From positions 62,984-126,983 of the forward strand of contig MNCI01028365.1 of the NCBI GenBank assembly GCA_015680685.1: a stretch of 64,000 nucleotides of DNA, read 5' to 3'. Both the position numbers and the translations under genes were made by a program. Shown here in pieces: positions 44,102-56,529 of the stretch. Numbering within the stretch: the first letter of the stretch is position 1; the number at the start of each line of letters is the position of its first letter. The notes below the pieces were generated by a model. That model saw nothing but the letters and a program-made list of their open reading frames with translations. It ran no database searches and was not told the DNA's origin. The stretch comes from Gnetum montanum (Eukaryota; Streptophyta; Gnetopsida; Gnetales; Gnetaceae).

Positions 44102-47100
44102 TTAAATGAGAGCATACAACAGATGATTCCAAACATCAGGAAGACCAGGAATGCACCAGTGACTGCAATCAGCCTGGCTGTAATCGTTCTTCATGTTGGG
44201 ATTTCCTCTGTAAACAGAGTTGTGGGCATCTTTCCTGTGCAGGGACATCCATGTTATGTTAAGAAACTTCACTTTGATGGATTTGATGTTTTGTATGGCT
44301 CTGGCAATAGGCCACACCCTCTGCATGTCTGGGTTTCTTTTGGATTCTTCAACATCCAGATCTTCTATGGGCTCTGTTTCATTGAAGCATCCTCCTCCCA
44401 CTTTCTTTCCCCACATCTGTCCACTGCAGAATAGTGGAGTTTAAGCAGATCAGAAAAATGTTGGACCAAGGATAAACCATTTATTTGTTTGATAATGAAA
44501 TGGAACTGTCAAAGACATTTCTGATGTCAAATCATAACTGAACTAAGACTTGTGTGTTGTGAGAAAGAATGAACAATCCTAATGTAATCAATTGAAAACA
44601 ATATTACAATCTGGGGAGAGAATCAATTTTTTGCCAGAAAATGACAAACCGTCAGAATTGGGTACCAGAATATTGAAAGATCAGGACAGCGGTCGTTGCA
44701 GAAATTGAAAGCTCGAATTTTGAATTGCATAAACTGTCAAAGAATCGGACCTATGGGTACTAAGAAAACCTCTGAACTCTAGCACAACAGTAACGTATTT
44801 GACTGCAAAAAGGAACAAAACAGAAAATTAAAAATAAGGGTGTGGGAGAATTAACTTGAAATGAACAGGAGAATAGCTTCTGAAGAACACTTGGGTCTTG
44901 GCTGGATCGATGGTGGATTCAACCCAAGAGGCCCAAGTATTGAGTGCCTTCTCAAGAGCTACTGGTTGGTCCATGTGTGCATGAATCTTTCCTCCTTCCT
45001 CGTAAAAATTGTCTCTGCAAATCAGAGAAGAACAATATACCGCCCTTAATATTATCTGAGAAATTGTATGTCCTAATTCTTGACTAACGAAGAATCTGGA
45101 TAAATGACGAATTCTTTTCCAGTAATATGATGATGTTATGATGATGTTACAGTACCCGCTGAGAGGCTCCGGATGAACCCACCAATGGCCGCTGTTAAAA
45201 ACCAAAATGTTGGCATTTTTCCAGTCCGCTGACTTCTCGTCAATGGTGTCAAGTTGCAGGGTTTCTCTGGTTTTGTTGGCTTCCATGAAACTTCTCTGCT
45301 GCACCATGAATGGGGCCCAGGAGAGCTCCACAGAGCAGTTGCACGACTGTTGTTTTTGTTGACGCATTCAGACAAAGCAGAGAACAAAACCAGAAATTTT
45401 TCTAATTTAGTGTCTGCCAAATCCTGCACTGTAACTGCAAAAGATGAGACACTACACTAAAGACCAATACCTGAATTACATATGCAATTGTTGCGCCTCC
45501 GTAAGTCGCTGTTAGTTTTCCTCCATTCTGTGGCACTACCGATCTGAGAAAACACAGCATGGCTTCCCATTGATTCCTTGCTATAGAATCGCCCACGTAC
45601 ATTAATCTCTTGCCTCTCAGCTTTACAAGAACTTCTGATGCATTGAATCTGATTTGAAACAAGAAAACCAGTGCAGTACTTACCGAGTTAGTTAATCAAA
45701 TACCCAAATCATTCTTGATCCCAAATGCCCTTTGCCAAGAGCTGTAGCTAGGGGAAGCAATTTACATGACAAAAAATCGCCCAACAACTTTTGAAGAAAA
45801 AAATCCTAGAGAATTACAGTAAAGACCATAAAAACATCTGAAAACTTTAGGCATACTCTGATTACCAAACTACAGGGAAGATAACATGAACATAATATGC
45901 TCTAGTATTGCAAAATCGTTAGGGGAAAAATTATTCAACCTTATGCTTATCAAAATAAAGCGCATAACAAACTGTAAACAGTGTACAGAATATACCCCGA
46001 GAGTAAACAGTCATACAGATTAAAATAACTTGACATTCTAACAGAGGATAAGCGTAAAGTAAAATGAACAGTGGTACGATAGGCAACAAGAACGAGAAAA
46101 TTGACCCAGTAGAGGAAAAGATTACTTTTACTACAAAACCCTTTCCGGAAATTAAATATAACCCAAATGAATCACAGACAAATTAAGCATACCCATCTTT
46201 TCAAAAGGCCCAGGAAAACAGGCAGTACAAGCGGTCAAGCCTTAGTCTGGCTAAAAAGAGAATCAGAGATGACAAAGCAAAAATGTCCGGCCTGGAGAGA
46301 ATCCGGTTGAACTCTGCTCTCCGCACCGGAACTAATAACTGTTAACTTTGGATGAAAAACTTCAACCATTGCAGTCAATAAACTGACAGAAGGAGAAATT
46401 AAAACTTACTCTGTAAACACTGCACAAACAGATTGCAGCAGAATGCAGTGATGCAGAAAAAGAGCAGGTTGAAAGCAGAGACGCGTATTTTGAATGGGAA
46501 ACAGAAATTAAAAATGGAAGCAGACGAAAAAGCATGAACAGAGAGAGAGAGAAAAAAAGGTGAAACCTTGGCAGATCACAGTGCTGAGGCTGCCAGCGCC
46601 ACCGCTCAAACTTGAATTCTGGCCTGCCATTAACTCTGCATTTGAAGTCCTTACTGGAGAAAGGGCAGTCATCATCATCAGCACCGAGAACATAAGATTC
46701 GTCATATACCCACTTTCCTGTGAAAATATCACACTCTTCTGTTTTCTTCTTCTCCATATATTCTTTGTCAGCAACAGCATCACCAAACCCAGTTTCTTTT
46801 TTCAGAGTTTCCTTTGATACGTTCGTTTTGTTGACTGTTTCCTCAGAAACAGCGGTGTTATCATTTCCTTCAGAGGCATGTGTTTCAAAAACTTGATCAG
46901 AAACAGGATCTCTGTCATCAGCTGCATCAGCGGTTTTGTTATTGTTGATGATCTGAACCGTGACATTATCCTTGTTCCTCTCCTGGATCTGATCAAAGGC
47001 CATGGAATCCTCCACGGAACTTGTTTTGCTGCTGGGATTCTGGCTGCCACCCGAGATTTGATGCGTAGAATCTGGAGAACTGATAATTGCAAAAGAATGA

Positions 47101-47282
47101 GAATGAGATTGAGAGGAAGTGGGTTGAACAACCACTGAAGAACGGTTCTTGACAAGGAATAAAATGACCATGAATCTCTCGTTATCATAAGACCAGAGAG
47201 CCAGTACAGACAACAAAATTATAAGCACAAAGCCTGCCACCATGAAACACCGCATGCCTACTTCTGCTCCGACTTTCTTCAT
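44102..47282 (-). CDS. TBL/PMR5-family polysaccharide O-acetyltransferase (5 exons, intact)
   Basis: Exons on the minus strand: 47282-46567, 45648-45471, 45346-45156, 45014-44856 and 44423-44102. All introns are GT-AG, the phases agree, and the spliced CDS is 1,566 nt (521 residues). Features: a short basic N-terminus, one membrane segment at residues ~12-30 (type II Golgi anchor), an acidic Ser/Asn-rich stalk to ~183 with several N-glycosylation sites, then the TBL domain from 'CDIFTGKWVYDES' (184). The PMR5/DUF231 catalytic part has GDS at 258-260 ('YVGDSIARNQWEAM', Ser260 as nucleophile) and DCSH at 500-503 (DxxH). 'HWWVHPEPLSGDNFYEEG' and 'FFRSYSPVHFNGQMWG' span exon joins in register. 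The family transfers acetyl groups to wall polysaccharides such as xylan, mannan or pectin; the substrate cannot be told. It is the only intact host gene in the window. Confidence 0.93.
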
Positions 47283-47498
47283 GGTCTAACAAAACTGCAA
47301 CCAAAAAACCAGACAAAATTTGCACTACAGGAAACAAACAGACCACCTAAATATATATCTTCTGTTACAGGTTTGCTTCTCAAAAGGCATTGAAGAGAAA
47401 AGACTGTCTCACTGCAGAGCCATAATTCCAGAGCAATCACACTTATGATGCAGGAAAACTGCAGAAGGTCTGCAAAAAGAACAATGAGCTTACTTTGC

Positions 47499-47505
47499 TT
47501 TTATA
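47499..47505 (-). promoter_or_regulatory. TATA box of the TBL gene
   Basis: The minus strand reads GCTATAAAAGC about 215 bp upstream of the ATG. This puts the transcription start near 47470 and implies a 5' leader of roughly 190 nt. No LTR or repeat lies between it and the gene, so the promoter appears native. Confidence 0.6.
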
Positions 47506-47509
47506 GCAA

Positions 47510-49084
47510 ACCAAACCTCTGTGTCCACAGACCACAGCTCATGATATTCCCATAAAGAAAAAAAGGGCAAAGCTCAAAGGTTAAAAGAAAAACAATTTAG
47601 GCCACATCTAAGTCCTCAAAATCCAATCGTCATCACAAAAATACATGTGTTTTTGGCCTGCAGACTTAAAACATGCTAATTTCCCTGCACCTCATTTTCC
47701 TGTAAATTTTCCTTCTCTCAATCATAACAAACAAATCGCCTAACCGATCATGATCCCAAACTTCATGACACAGCAACGGCTTATGAACTCCGAGCCAATT
47801 AAGAACAGCCGAATTGAAAAGCAATCATGACTTCATGACAAACATGTTTGTCCCCATCATGATTATTTTCTTCAGCAGATCAATAAAATCCTGCACTGGT
47901 TTATTATCATGGGTTGGCTGGATGAACTCACAGTTTGACATGAATTCATCAGATTTTCTGATTGCTTGCCTCAAAATGGGGGGATTCCTAACAGATCCCA
48001 AATGAAGTCTTGCGATGACGATGCCTTATATTTAGTCCAGAATTTCTAATTACGCCCTGTTTAGGCTTTTAATTAGGCTACAGCAGAGATAGCATACAAA
48101 CCATAAACTTATAGTCAGAATGCTAGATTGCCAGATTAGTAGGTTAACCACTCTGACCCTGTCATCGTTTTCAAGTAACCTACCGACCAAATCACCGCTT
48201 TGATTAAGGCATGCATGTGCAACGTCAAAGGTTTTGTGCAAACAGATTTTTTTTTTTTTTGGGGGGGTTGTTTTGTTTTTTACTTTTTTGTCATTCATGA
48301 ACTGTCTTAAGTTTTGGCGGTGGTTTAATGGCTTTTCCTTGTTCTGTATATGTCAGCAACTGCCGTTGCAGGGTTGCTCTAAATAAAAGGAAATGTGTTC
48401 ATCGTACTTGATTTGGTTTCTGGGTTCGACGGCAACACGTCTATTTGAAGGACTTTTAACAGTTAAATTGTTACAAACCTTGTGAAATTAATGTTTGAGT
48501 GTTCACTTTGCTAACTACATGTTTGGCCCAAACTGTAACAACTTGCCTTTACTAGATCTTATGGTTGCTCTTGTCACGTGAAAAAAAATGGCTCGAACTT
48601 GGTTAGGAGGCTGTTGTTTCCTTTCTTATGTCCATTCATTTACAGGTTAAGTCACATAAAGACAAAAAGTAGATGTTTTAGTGAAAACATAGCTGCATAT
48701 AGACGTCCACTTCCTCGAAGAGCATTTCATGAGTTTAGGTACCTCCAAGCCTATGCTTGCTTACCCTTTATACTCAAAGGGTGACTATTAATAAGTGTAT
48801 ATGGTTATACGATTTGGTTTATGAAAACAATAAATTCAACCAAGTTTCATATGTCTATATGCCTTTTATTTAAAATAGCAAATGGATAGGGGCATATGTA
48901 TTACTGCAACATTTTTCCTTCCAAAATGTAGCAAAGATCATCTATTGACATGGCATCTACCTATATTACGCTCGGCATATTATGCTTGCCAAAATTGGTC
49001 TCTAATTGATTTCTATATTTGTGGCTATTGCTATTTCTTTACCTAAGGGAAAAAGGATCATCACTCAAAGGGTCAATGTTCATT
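47510..49084. other. Upstream intergenic region of the TBL gene
   Basis: No coding region recognised. A homopolymer run of T followed by G lies at 48247-48267. The open frames here (60-82 codons) lack known motifs. The segment probably includes the distal promoter of the TBL gene. Confidence 0.5.
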
Positions 49085-49220
49085 CCACCAAGGCACGATC
49101 TTAGAAGGGTTGATGGATGATTGAAAGCCCAATCTATTTCAAGTGGTTGTGCCCAAGCTTGAACCCAGGTCTTATGACTTGAGAAATGAACACCTTATCA
49201 TCATTCCAAGTGGTGGTCCC
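49085..49220 (-). repeat. SINE-like repeat, copy d
   Basis: The reverse complement reads 'gggaccaccacttgg', 'ttctcaagtcataagacctg', 'ggttcaagc', 'aaccacttgaaa' and 'aaccctt', colinear with copy c at 52667-52798. The 'ggttcaagc' stretch resembles a Pol III box B. About 130 bp, no poly-A tail evident. Confidence 0.6.
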
Positions 49221-50029
49221 TTTTCCTTTGCCCAAGGGAATTATAGATAAAATAAATAGCTTCATTTGAAATGGAGTGGGCATACATGGCAAATTTCACT
49301 TAGTGCATTAGGATTGTACAATATAGTTAAGGGAACACAATGACATCAATATCATCCCATCTCAACATATCATCACCAAAGATCTCTTTCATTTGGCCCT
49401 CCATTAGATTTCTCGTAACCAAACCTAACACTTTCTACTTGGCAACAAATTCTTACTGCAAAGTATGGTTTCCCTAAAATATGTAGCATTTGCCCCCTTG
49501 CTAGTTTTACCACCAACTCTCCTTAGACTAGCAAATGGTCTTACCACACCTTACTTGTCAAATTTCCAACCTACACATCTCATACAAAATGGTCTACAAT
49601 GATGACTACCACTGTAGCAATTCAATGGCCTCAAGCTTGTGCTTGGATCTCTGATCACTAGGGTCCTTCTTTCCATAATCGCAACCTTGCCAATTATGGC
49701 TTCTATCCCACATCTCCACCACTTTCCTCCCTCACTACCCTCCTACAAATCCAACACCTCCTATACCTCTGGCAAAAACCGTTAAGTTTAGGGTCTACAA
49801 TAAATAACCTTTCAAGCATATTAGATAGGAAAGGACTTCCACGCTTAAATAATAATAAAATGCAAAGCGTAGTGGCTATTTAAGGTACATGAAGTAGTAC
49901 TTCTAAAGATTATACTATTACAATCATATCAAACAATAAATAACATAACTTAATTAACATTAGTTAAGATAAACAAATTGAATATTTTATCATAACATTA
50001 CAATAGTTTTACTACAAAAACACTATGAC
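49221..50029. other. AT-rich intergenic DNA
   Basis: No gene recognised. It may include the 3' non-coding end of the copia fragment that begins at 50318, but no LTR could be delimited. Confidence 0.4.
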
Positions 50030-50317
50030 GATATAACACATTACTCACTATGATAACTAAGAATGATATCATAATCAAACATAACAAAATCAAAATGAAG
50101 AGTTTGAATATCTTCAACAACCTCTGTTAAACGAAGCATGAGTTTTATTACAAACATTGTAAGTTTAGTGCATGATATAACACATTACTCACTATGATAA
50201 CTAAGAATGATATCATAATCAAACATAACAAAATCAAAATGAAGAGTTTGAATATCTTCAACAACCTCTGTTAAACGAAGCATGAGTTTTATTACAAACA
50301 TTGTAAGTTTAGTGCAT
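50030..50317. repeat. Perfect 144-bp tandem duplication
   Basis: 50030-50173 and 50174-50317 read identically, from GATATAACACATTACTCACT to 'gtaagtttagtgcat'. It sits just beyond the end of the copia RNase H remnant. Identity of both copies in otherwise decayed DNA implies a recent event, or an assembly artefact. Confidence 0.85.
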
Positions 50318-52665
50318 TTACAAATTTTTTGAAATATTTAATACCTAACTATTTAGTAAAACCTTCAACAAGTTAATAATTAATAATGATATATACTATA
50401 GAAATAAATCCTTCAGCAAAAGCATGATGGATGTAATGCATAATAATTTTGATGTGTTTTGTCCTCTCATGGAAAATTGGATTTTTAATTAACTTGATTA
50501 CACTTTAATTATCACAAAGAATTATGATCAGCAATGAAATATCTTCATTAAGGTCTTTGAATAGTTGATGAAGCCACTTCAACTCAATAACAATGTTTAT
50601 TGCAACTTTGTATTCTAATTATGTGGAAGATAGCGAAACTACTTTTTGTATGGTTAACCACCATGAAATTGTATTTCCATGGTGTTTGGCAAAAAAACCA
50701 ATGATGGAACATAACAAAGACACATCACCTCCATAGGCTACACTTGTATAGCCTTTCAGATCAACCTTTAAAGGATAATCAAAATTTACTCCATTGTTAG
50801 TTGTACCCTTTAAGCACCTTAATATACCCATGATAAGAATCAATTACACTAGTAGGTTTCTAGTTAAATTTGGACAACAAATTCACTAAATAATAAATAT
50901 CTAGTTGTGTATTGGTCAAATAAATTAAATAATTTAACTTTCCAATCAACTTTCAATACATCCTAGGATCAGGAATGAGTTCAAAATCAACTACTCTCAG
51001 TGTACTTCATGAGTCCAACAATGTTGATATTGGCTTAGAATCCATCATAAGTTATTCTTTCAATAGATCCAAAACATATTTTCTCTAAGTCATTCATATG
51101 TCAATGATAGATGAATTTCAAAACCAAGAAAATAACTGAGCAGGCCTAGGTCCAACATTTCAAATATTGTTTTTAACTTAATTTTAATTTAATTAATCAG
51201 TTTAGCATTCTTCTCAATGATTACAATTTCATCAACATATAACAACATTATTATAACTTTATGTCAGTTTTTTATTTTCATAACATAAAGATTGGCATCT
51301 ACATTAGATCGTTTGAACTCCAGTCCATGTGCAAATTTATCAAATTTTTTTGTATCATTCTTAGGGAGCTTGCTTTAACCCATACAGGGACTTTTTCAAC
51401 CTATAAACATGATTAGAAAACTTAGAATCCACAAAGTCTTATGATTGATATGTTAAGATTCCTTCTTACAAATCTCTATTCAAGAAATTAGATTTAATAT
51501 CAAGCAAATATAGTTTCTAACCGTAGGAAGCTACTAAGGATAAGATACATCGAATGGTTCATTGTTTTATAGTGGATGCAAATGTTTCCTTATAATCAAT
51601 GTCTTTAATTTGTGTAAAACCTCTTACAACCAACTAAGCTTTATATTTGTCCACCATGTTATCAGCCTTTTTTTTATATGAAAAACCAATTTACTTGTTA
51701 ATATTTTCATTTGCAATGAACTATTTACTAAATCATACATGCTATTTTTCATTACTATCTTATATTTTGTTGTCATTTCATCATACCAATCTTTATTTTG
51801 CATAACCTCCTCCACACTCACATGTTCACTTGCTTCAAATATCATTTCTGAATCAGTTAAATCAGAATGATCATCTATAACTATCATTTTTCTACTTTTA
51901 AGTCTTTTTATTGGCATTTCATTAACATGATTGAGCTCTTCTAGTCTTAAATCTCTTAATTGATTTTAAAACCATTATGGTTGCTAATGTATGAAAGAAT
52001 CCATGGGATTAGAAACCTCATTCATACGAGCTTTTGTATCTTCATCTTATACAATATCACAAAAGGATGTGAGAAATTTTTCGTTTACTTGGGATCACCT
52101 TAGTAACATCATTGAAATTCTCACTTAAAATGTCATCTTACTTTTTAAATATTTTATCAAATAACATATCATGAGACTCTAATTTTATGATCTTTAATAT
52201 CCCATACTCAATGGACTTTGTGATTCAAGGAATAATTGAGAAGCAATCCCACTATGGCCTTGAGGTTCAACTTATCAAGATGTGCTTATGGGATATGAAC
52301 ATAACATAATTTTTCAAAAGGATGAACATGAGATATTGACACACCCTTATTATCATACCATTTTTTAATTGACAAAGTGTCTTTCAAAGCTATAGTTGAA
52401 ATTCTATTGATAATTTGAACATAGTAATATGTTGCTTCTATCCACAGTGATTTTGGTACATATGCATCATATACCTTATCATCTCTATTATTGGCCTATT
52501 TTTTCCTTGTGTAGCACCATTCTATTGCAATGTATATGGCATCATGAATTCTTATTTTATACCATTGTCATAACAATATTTTTGAAAATCATGTGAAGTA
52601 TACTCACCTACCCCATCAAATCTTAAAAATTTTATTCTTATATTTTTTTCTATGTTAGTCCTTAG
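50318..52665 (-). pseudogene. Ty1/copia pol fragment (integrase part, RT, RNase H), 5'-truncated
   Basis: Minus strand, from the right: integrase C-terminal half of the core ('FDGVGEYTSHDFQKYCYDNG', 'NGATQGKNR', where the catalytic Glu has become Gln). Then RT start at 51917-51624 ('DWYDEMTTKYKIVMKNSMYD', 'LVFHIKKR'), the catalytic motif YVDE at 51228-51239 (normally YVDD) and RNase H at 50843-50330 ('LRCLKGTTNNGVNF', 'QKVVSLSST', 'NPIFHERTKHIKI'). Stops and frameshifts throughout. Gag, protease and the integrase zinc finger are missing; the break meets the SINE-like copy c. Unrelated to the gypsy elements. Confidence 0.85.
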
Positions 52666-52666
52666 G

Positions 52667-52798
52667 GACTACCACTTAGAGTGATGATAAGATGCTTGTT
52701 TCTCAAGTTGTAAGACATGGATTCAAGCCTAGGCACAGCCACTTGAAAGAGGTTAGGCTTTCTCTCATCTATCACCCTTCCCAAGACCCCACCTTGGC
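52667..52798 (+). repeat. SINE-like repeat, copy c (most complete)
   Basis: Reads 'gggactaccacttagagtga', then 'tttctcaagttgtaagacat', a box-B-like 'ggattcaagcc', 'gccacttgaaagaggttagg' and 'cacccttcccaagaccc', ending CCTTGG. It matches copies a, b and d. Plant tRNA-derived SINEs have a similar box-B region followed by a 'cttg.aaa.ggt.gg' block. Element E's LTR begins 23 bp further on. Confidence 0.6.
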
Positions 52799-52821
52799 AA
52801 GATGAGCATTAATCCTTTGGA

Positions 52822-53860
52822 TGATTAATGAAGTGGTTTCGCTAATTATTAGAGCGGTTATTATTGGAGTGGTTACTCTAATAATTGGAGCGGTTATTAT
52901 TGGAGTGATTACTCTAATTATTAGAGTAGTTATTATTGGAGCAGTTACTCTAATAATTAGAGTGGTTATTATTGGAGTAGTTACTTTAATTATAAGATCA
53001 GTTATTATTGGAGTGGCTACTCTAATAATTAGAGTGGTTATTATTGGAGCAGTTATTCTAATTATTAGAGTATTTGCTCCCAAGTCTATAAATACAATGC
53101 CCGGGCGCACAATTGGAAAGAAGTCTGGTAGTAGTCAAGTAGCGAAACTCTTGTAGTCTATCTAAAAGTTAGAGTATTTTCCAAGTGCCCGCAGCAGGAG
53201 GTCAAAGTGTGGATGGATCTTTATTCGAGCATTGTGTACCTAAGCACATCTTGTGTACGGCAATAAAGATGAGCTCTTTGATTCATCCTTGTAGCACTTG
53301 AGACTTGTTTTCTTATACATTTCTTTTATTTTATTTTCTTATGCATTTATTTTATTTTATTTTATTTTATGCAGTTTACATTTATGTTATTAGCGTAGCA
53401 ATTCATTTTGATCAATTAAGCAAATCGTTAAATTACACAGTACGATCACTTCAAGCATGCGTGTAACACTTGGTAACCCAGTAACGATTAGCGTTTGGTA
53501 ATCCCAGTAGTGTTACGCTAGTTCAGGATGTGTACGACAAGTGAGAATAGATACTGGTGTTAGAGAATTAGTTAAAGCCTAGTTAATTAGTAGTTAAGTT
53601 AAATTAGTCACTTAGTTATCTCTCTCTCCTCCCTTATTAGCAGCAGGACATAAAAACATAAAAGCTATAAAAATCATATGCCTCAAGCTTACTTAACCAT
53701 ACAATCGTGACATACAGGTAAGCTTGGTAAGACAATGATCAACCAACCCATCCTTGTTCCACAAAGGTGCATAGGCACTTAGTTCTTGGAATTCAACTGG
53801 ATCGTGCATGAAACACTTGTATTCGTATGGTTGAGCGTAGGGGTACCTTGCTGCTCATCA
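52822..53860 (+). repeat. 5' LTR of element E
   Basis: About 1,039 bp; the start is set by alignment of TGATTAATGAAGTGG with the 3' LTR start TGATGAGAGTGG. 52830-53072 is an array of ~21-bp units alternating 'attattggagtggtt' and ACTCTAATTATTAGAGT, the latter palindromic. TATAAATA at 53087-53094. The body and end ('gtaggggtacc', CTCATCA) match elements A-D. The long open frames across the array on both strands are a by-product of the repeat. Confidence 0.85.
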
Positions 53861-53992
53861 TTGGCACCATTGTCAGGGACTTAGTTGTTTGTGTGCTAAC
53901 TAGAATATAGGAAATCATTCACATCATTGGAACGAACCATTAGGGTTGATTGAGAAAATAATAAACAAGACTACATTACACACTGAACAGAC

Positions 53993-56529
53993 ATATCTCC
54001 TTCTTCGTACGAAAGTGCCTCACCGCCTAGGTCTGAAATAGGAAACAGTCAGCAGCATAATACACATGACGTTGATCCGCCAATCCCTCAACAAGTTCGA
54101 GTGGTATATATTCATCCTAATGAGTGTATACCAGACTTCACCTTTATCCTCCATCAAGAAGAACAACTACATTGGTGAGACTTAAAAGGTAACATAGTGT
54201 TACCTTCCAATCGTTCAGTCCTAAGCATGCTTCTTCATGCTCTCACAAGAATTAGCATGCCGCACTTACATGCAAAATATGTTGTGCAAGACCATGACTT
54301 GAGAGAATACCATCCCACAAAGGCACAACGTCAAAGAGACTTACAACAGGAGAGACATCATAAGTCTTTGAAGGGTAAGTGGTCCTAGGATGCCCCACAT
54401 GTCTTAAGCGAAAATGAGGGTGGTGAACCTACCTCAGGTAGTCGCCCACACAACAATGTTCCTTCCCTTGACTCTGGCCAAGGGGTTGTATATCAAAACC
54501 TTCATTCCACTATTCATAACCCAGGTTCTAATACCCACGGGCACAAAGAGTTTGAAAAAGGAACACGAACTCATGATCAAAGTGGACATTCTTATCACAA
54601 CTGCGATCAAGGCCGAGACCACAGAAGAGAAGGTAGCAGACACCGTCATGGTGATAGTTCTCCTTCTTCTTCACCTTCATCATCTCCTTCACCCTCTCCT
54701 TCAATATCCAAATGTGATCATAAAGAAAAAGACCATGGGGATAAAGGTAGGCAAAGTGGAAGTCATAGAAGAAACAGCCAGGAAAGGGGACAAAGGCACT
54801 CTAGAGAGTCATGACATAGAAGAAGGGAGATTAGGGAACAACCTAGGCATCATAGATGCCATGGACGAGATGATCACAATGAACCCCTACTCGCTACTCA
54901 AGGTATGTTAGACATAACTGAGGTTGTTAGAATTCCAACAAGGCATCATAAAGATAGTAGGATCAAGAGATTAGATATGAACAACATCCCACGATTTGAA
55001 GGGTGATACAACACTGATCCTCATAATCATTAACAAGCATTTCATGATGTGTGTGCCTTACAGAACATAGAGAATGAATGGAAAAAACATATGTTGTTCC
55101 CACAGACATTAGTTAAAGAACCGGAAAACTAATACTGGTCTTTAGAATTAGAATCCATTCCTAGGTGGAGTACTATGTTAGAACTATTTAATGACAAGTA
55201 CCAAACATACTCTCGAGTTTCTAACTTGCGAAAGCACATCCAAGGCTGGAAATAAGGAGGACATGAACCCTTGGATGCTACCATGGGCCGATACTATGCA
55301 TTATTACATCGTTGTCCTGGCCATGGTTATTCACAAAGGGATCAACTATGCCATCTCGTGGATGGGCTTAGGCATGAAACAAGAAGAACCCTTGGGACTT
55401 ATGCCCAAGGAAGACTATCTGAGCTTAGGTCCCATCAAATTCAAAGACTATTGGAGCAATTTTCTAAGGAAGAAGGTGAGCTATGGTAGAGAGAAAGTGT
55501 GAAAGAGTATAATCGAGATCCCTCCCTTTGGAGGAGGGGAGTAAGATTTTGTGAGGATGAAGAAGAGTCACCACTTGAAGAGATGATGAATAGGAAAACT
55601 TTGCCTATCCAAAAGATGACATCAAAAGTTTCGAAAAAGGTAGACCAAATGTGGGATTCCCTAAACAATAGATTTCAAAATGTTCTTAAAATAGTAGAGG
55701 AGTCTAGAGAGTAAGGTAATGATCACAAAAAAAGAAAAAATAGAGAAGCTGAACATGCACGTAGCAAGGGTAAGGGCAAAGTTGTCATCATTGAAGAGGG
55801 TGTGGATTCGAAAACAGACAATGATAGTGGATGTGAGATATGTCAATATGACCATCCTAAGGGATGTTGCCCTATAATCTCACATCTGCAGGAGTCTAGG
55901 GTGTATGCACTCAATCCACGATTGAACAAACAGCAACACCTCGAAGTTTACCTTACCCTCAAGGTATCCCAAGACAGTTCCACCAACCCTTAACGTATTA
56001 TCCCAGTGGAACTCCACCACAACCGATTGAGTAATACCAATAGTGGCAATGCCCAAAATCATGGGAAATGACACCACCAAGGCAACAGTATCCTTACTGA
56101 AAACCTAACCTGTATGGATATTACGTGTAGTAGTCAATCTCCCCACGTGACTCTACTAGTCACGTCACTCCTCAACCTCACTACCAAGCCCACGAGTATT
56201 ATGGGACTTCCTCTTCTACAGACGATATTTCGCAAGCATATCATCCTTCTCATCCAGTAGCATCTCTTCCACCAATAGCTCCACTACCACTTGCTCCTGC
56301 AATGCAAGGTGAAATTCCTACCTAGCCGCAGCAACATAACACCATAAGGGCTATTAACTCTCAACCTACTATTGGTTCCAACAACCACATGAAGAAAAGA
56401 CCTTTCTTTAGAACCAATAGTCCAACCAAGCCCTTGTAATCACAAGCGGCTGATTCCTAAGATGCTTCAGTATCAATCAAAACTTTGGAACCCCCTTCAA
56501 CCCAATCACTGCACTAAACGCATACGATC
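53993..56529 (+). pseudogene. Element E gag, decayed
   Basis: The expected start at 53993 is ATA rather than ATG, followed by SPSSYESA (compare MSSSLHKS in C). Same frame through 'VLSMLLHALTRISMPHLHAK', a His/Arg/Ser-rich region, 'LDITEVVRIPTRHHKDSRIK', 'RRTLGTYAQGRLSELRSHQI' and the knuckle-like 'CEICQYDHPKGCCP' (about 55830). A frameshift near 55935 precedes the Tyr/Pro/Gln tail. Stops are frequent and often TAG, TGA or TAA where B or C has Gln, Arg or Trp. Confidence 0.85.

Noticed and set aside
52772-53156. Open frames of about 110 codons on both strands (also 62107-62401) encoding repetitive Ile/Val/Thr peptides that look membrane-like.
   Set aside because: They are translations of the palindromic array in element E's LTRs; a repeat unit that is a multiple of three stays open on both strands.
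54414-54911. A 165-codon frame within element E gag.
   Set aside because: Shifted relative to the gag register, which reads as expected through the same DNA (His/Arg/Ser-rich region then 'LDITEVVRIPTRHH').
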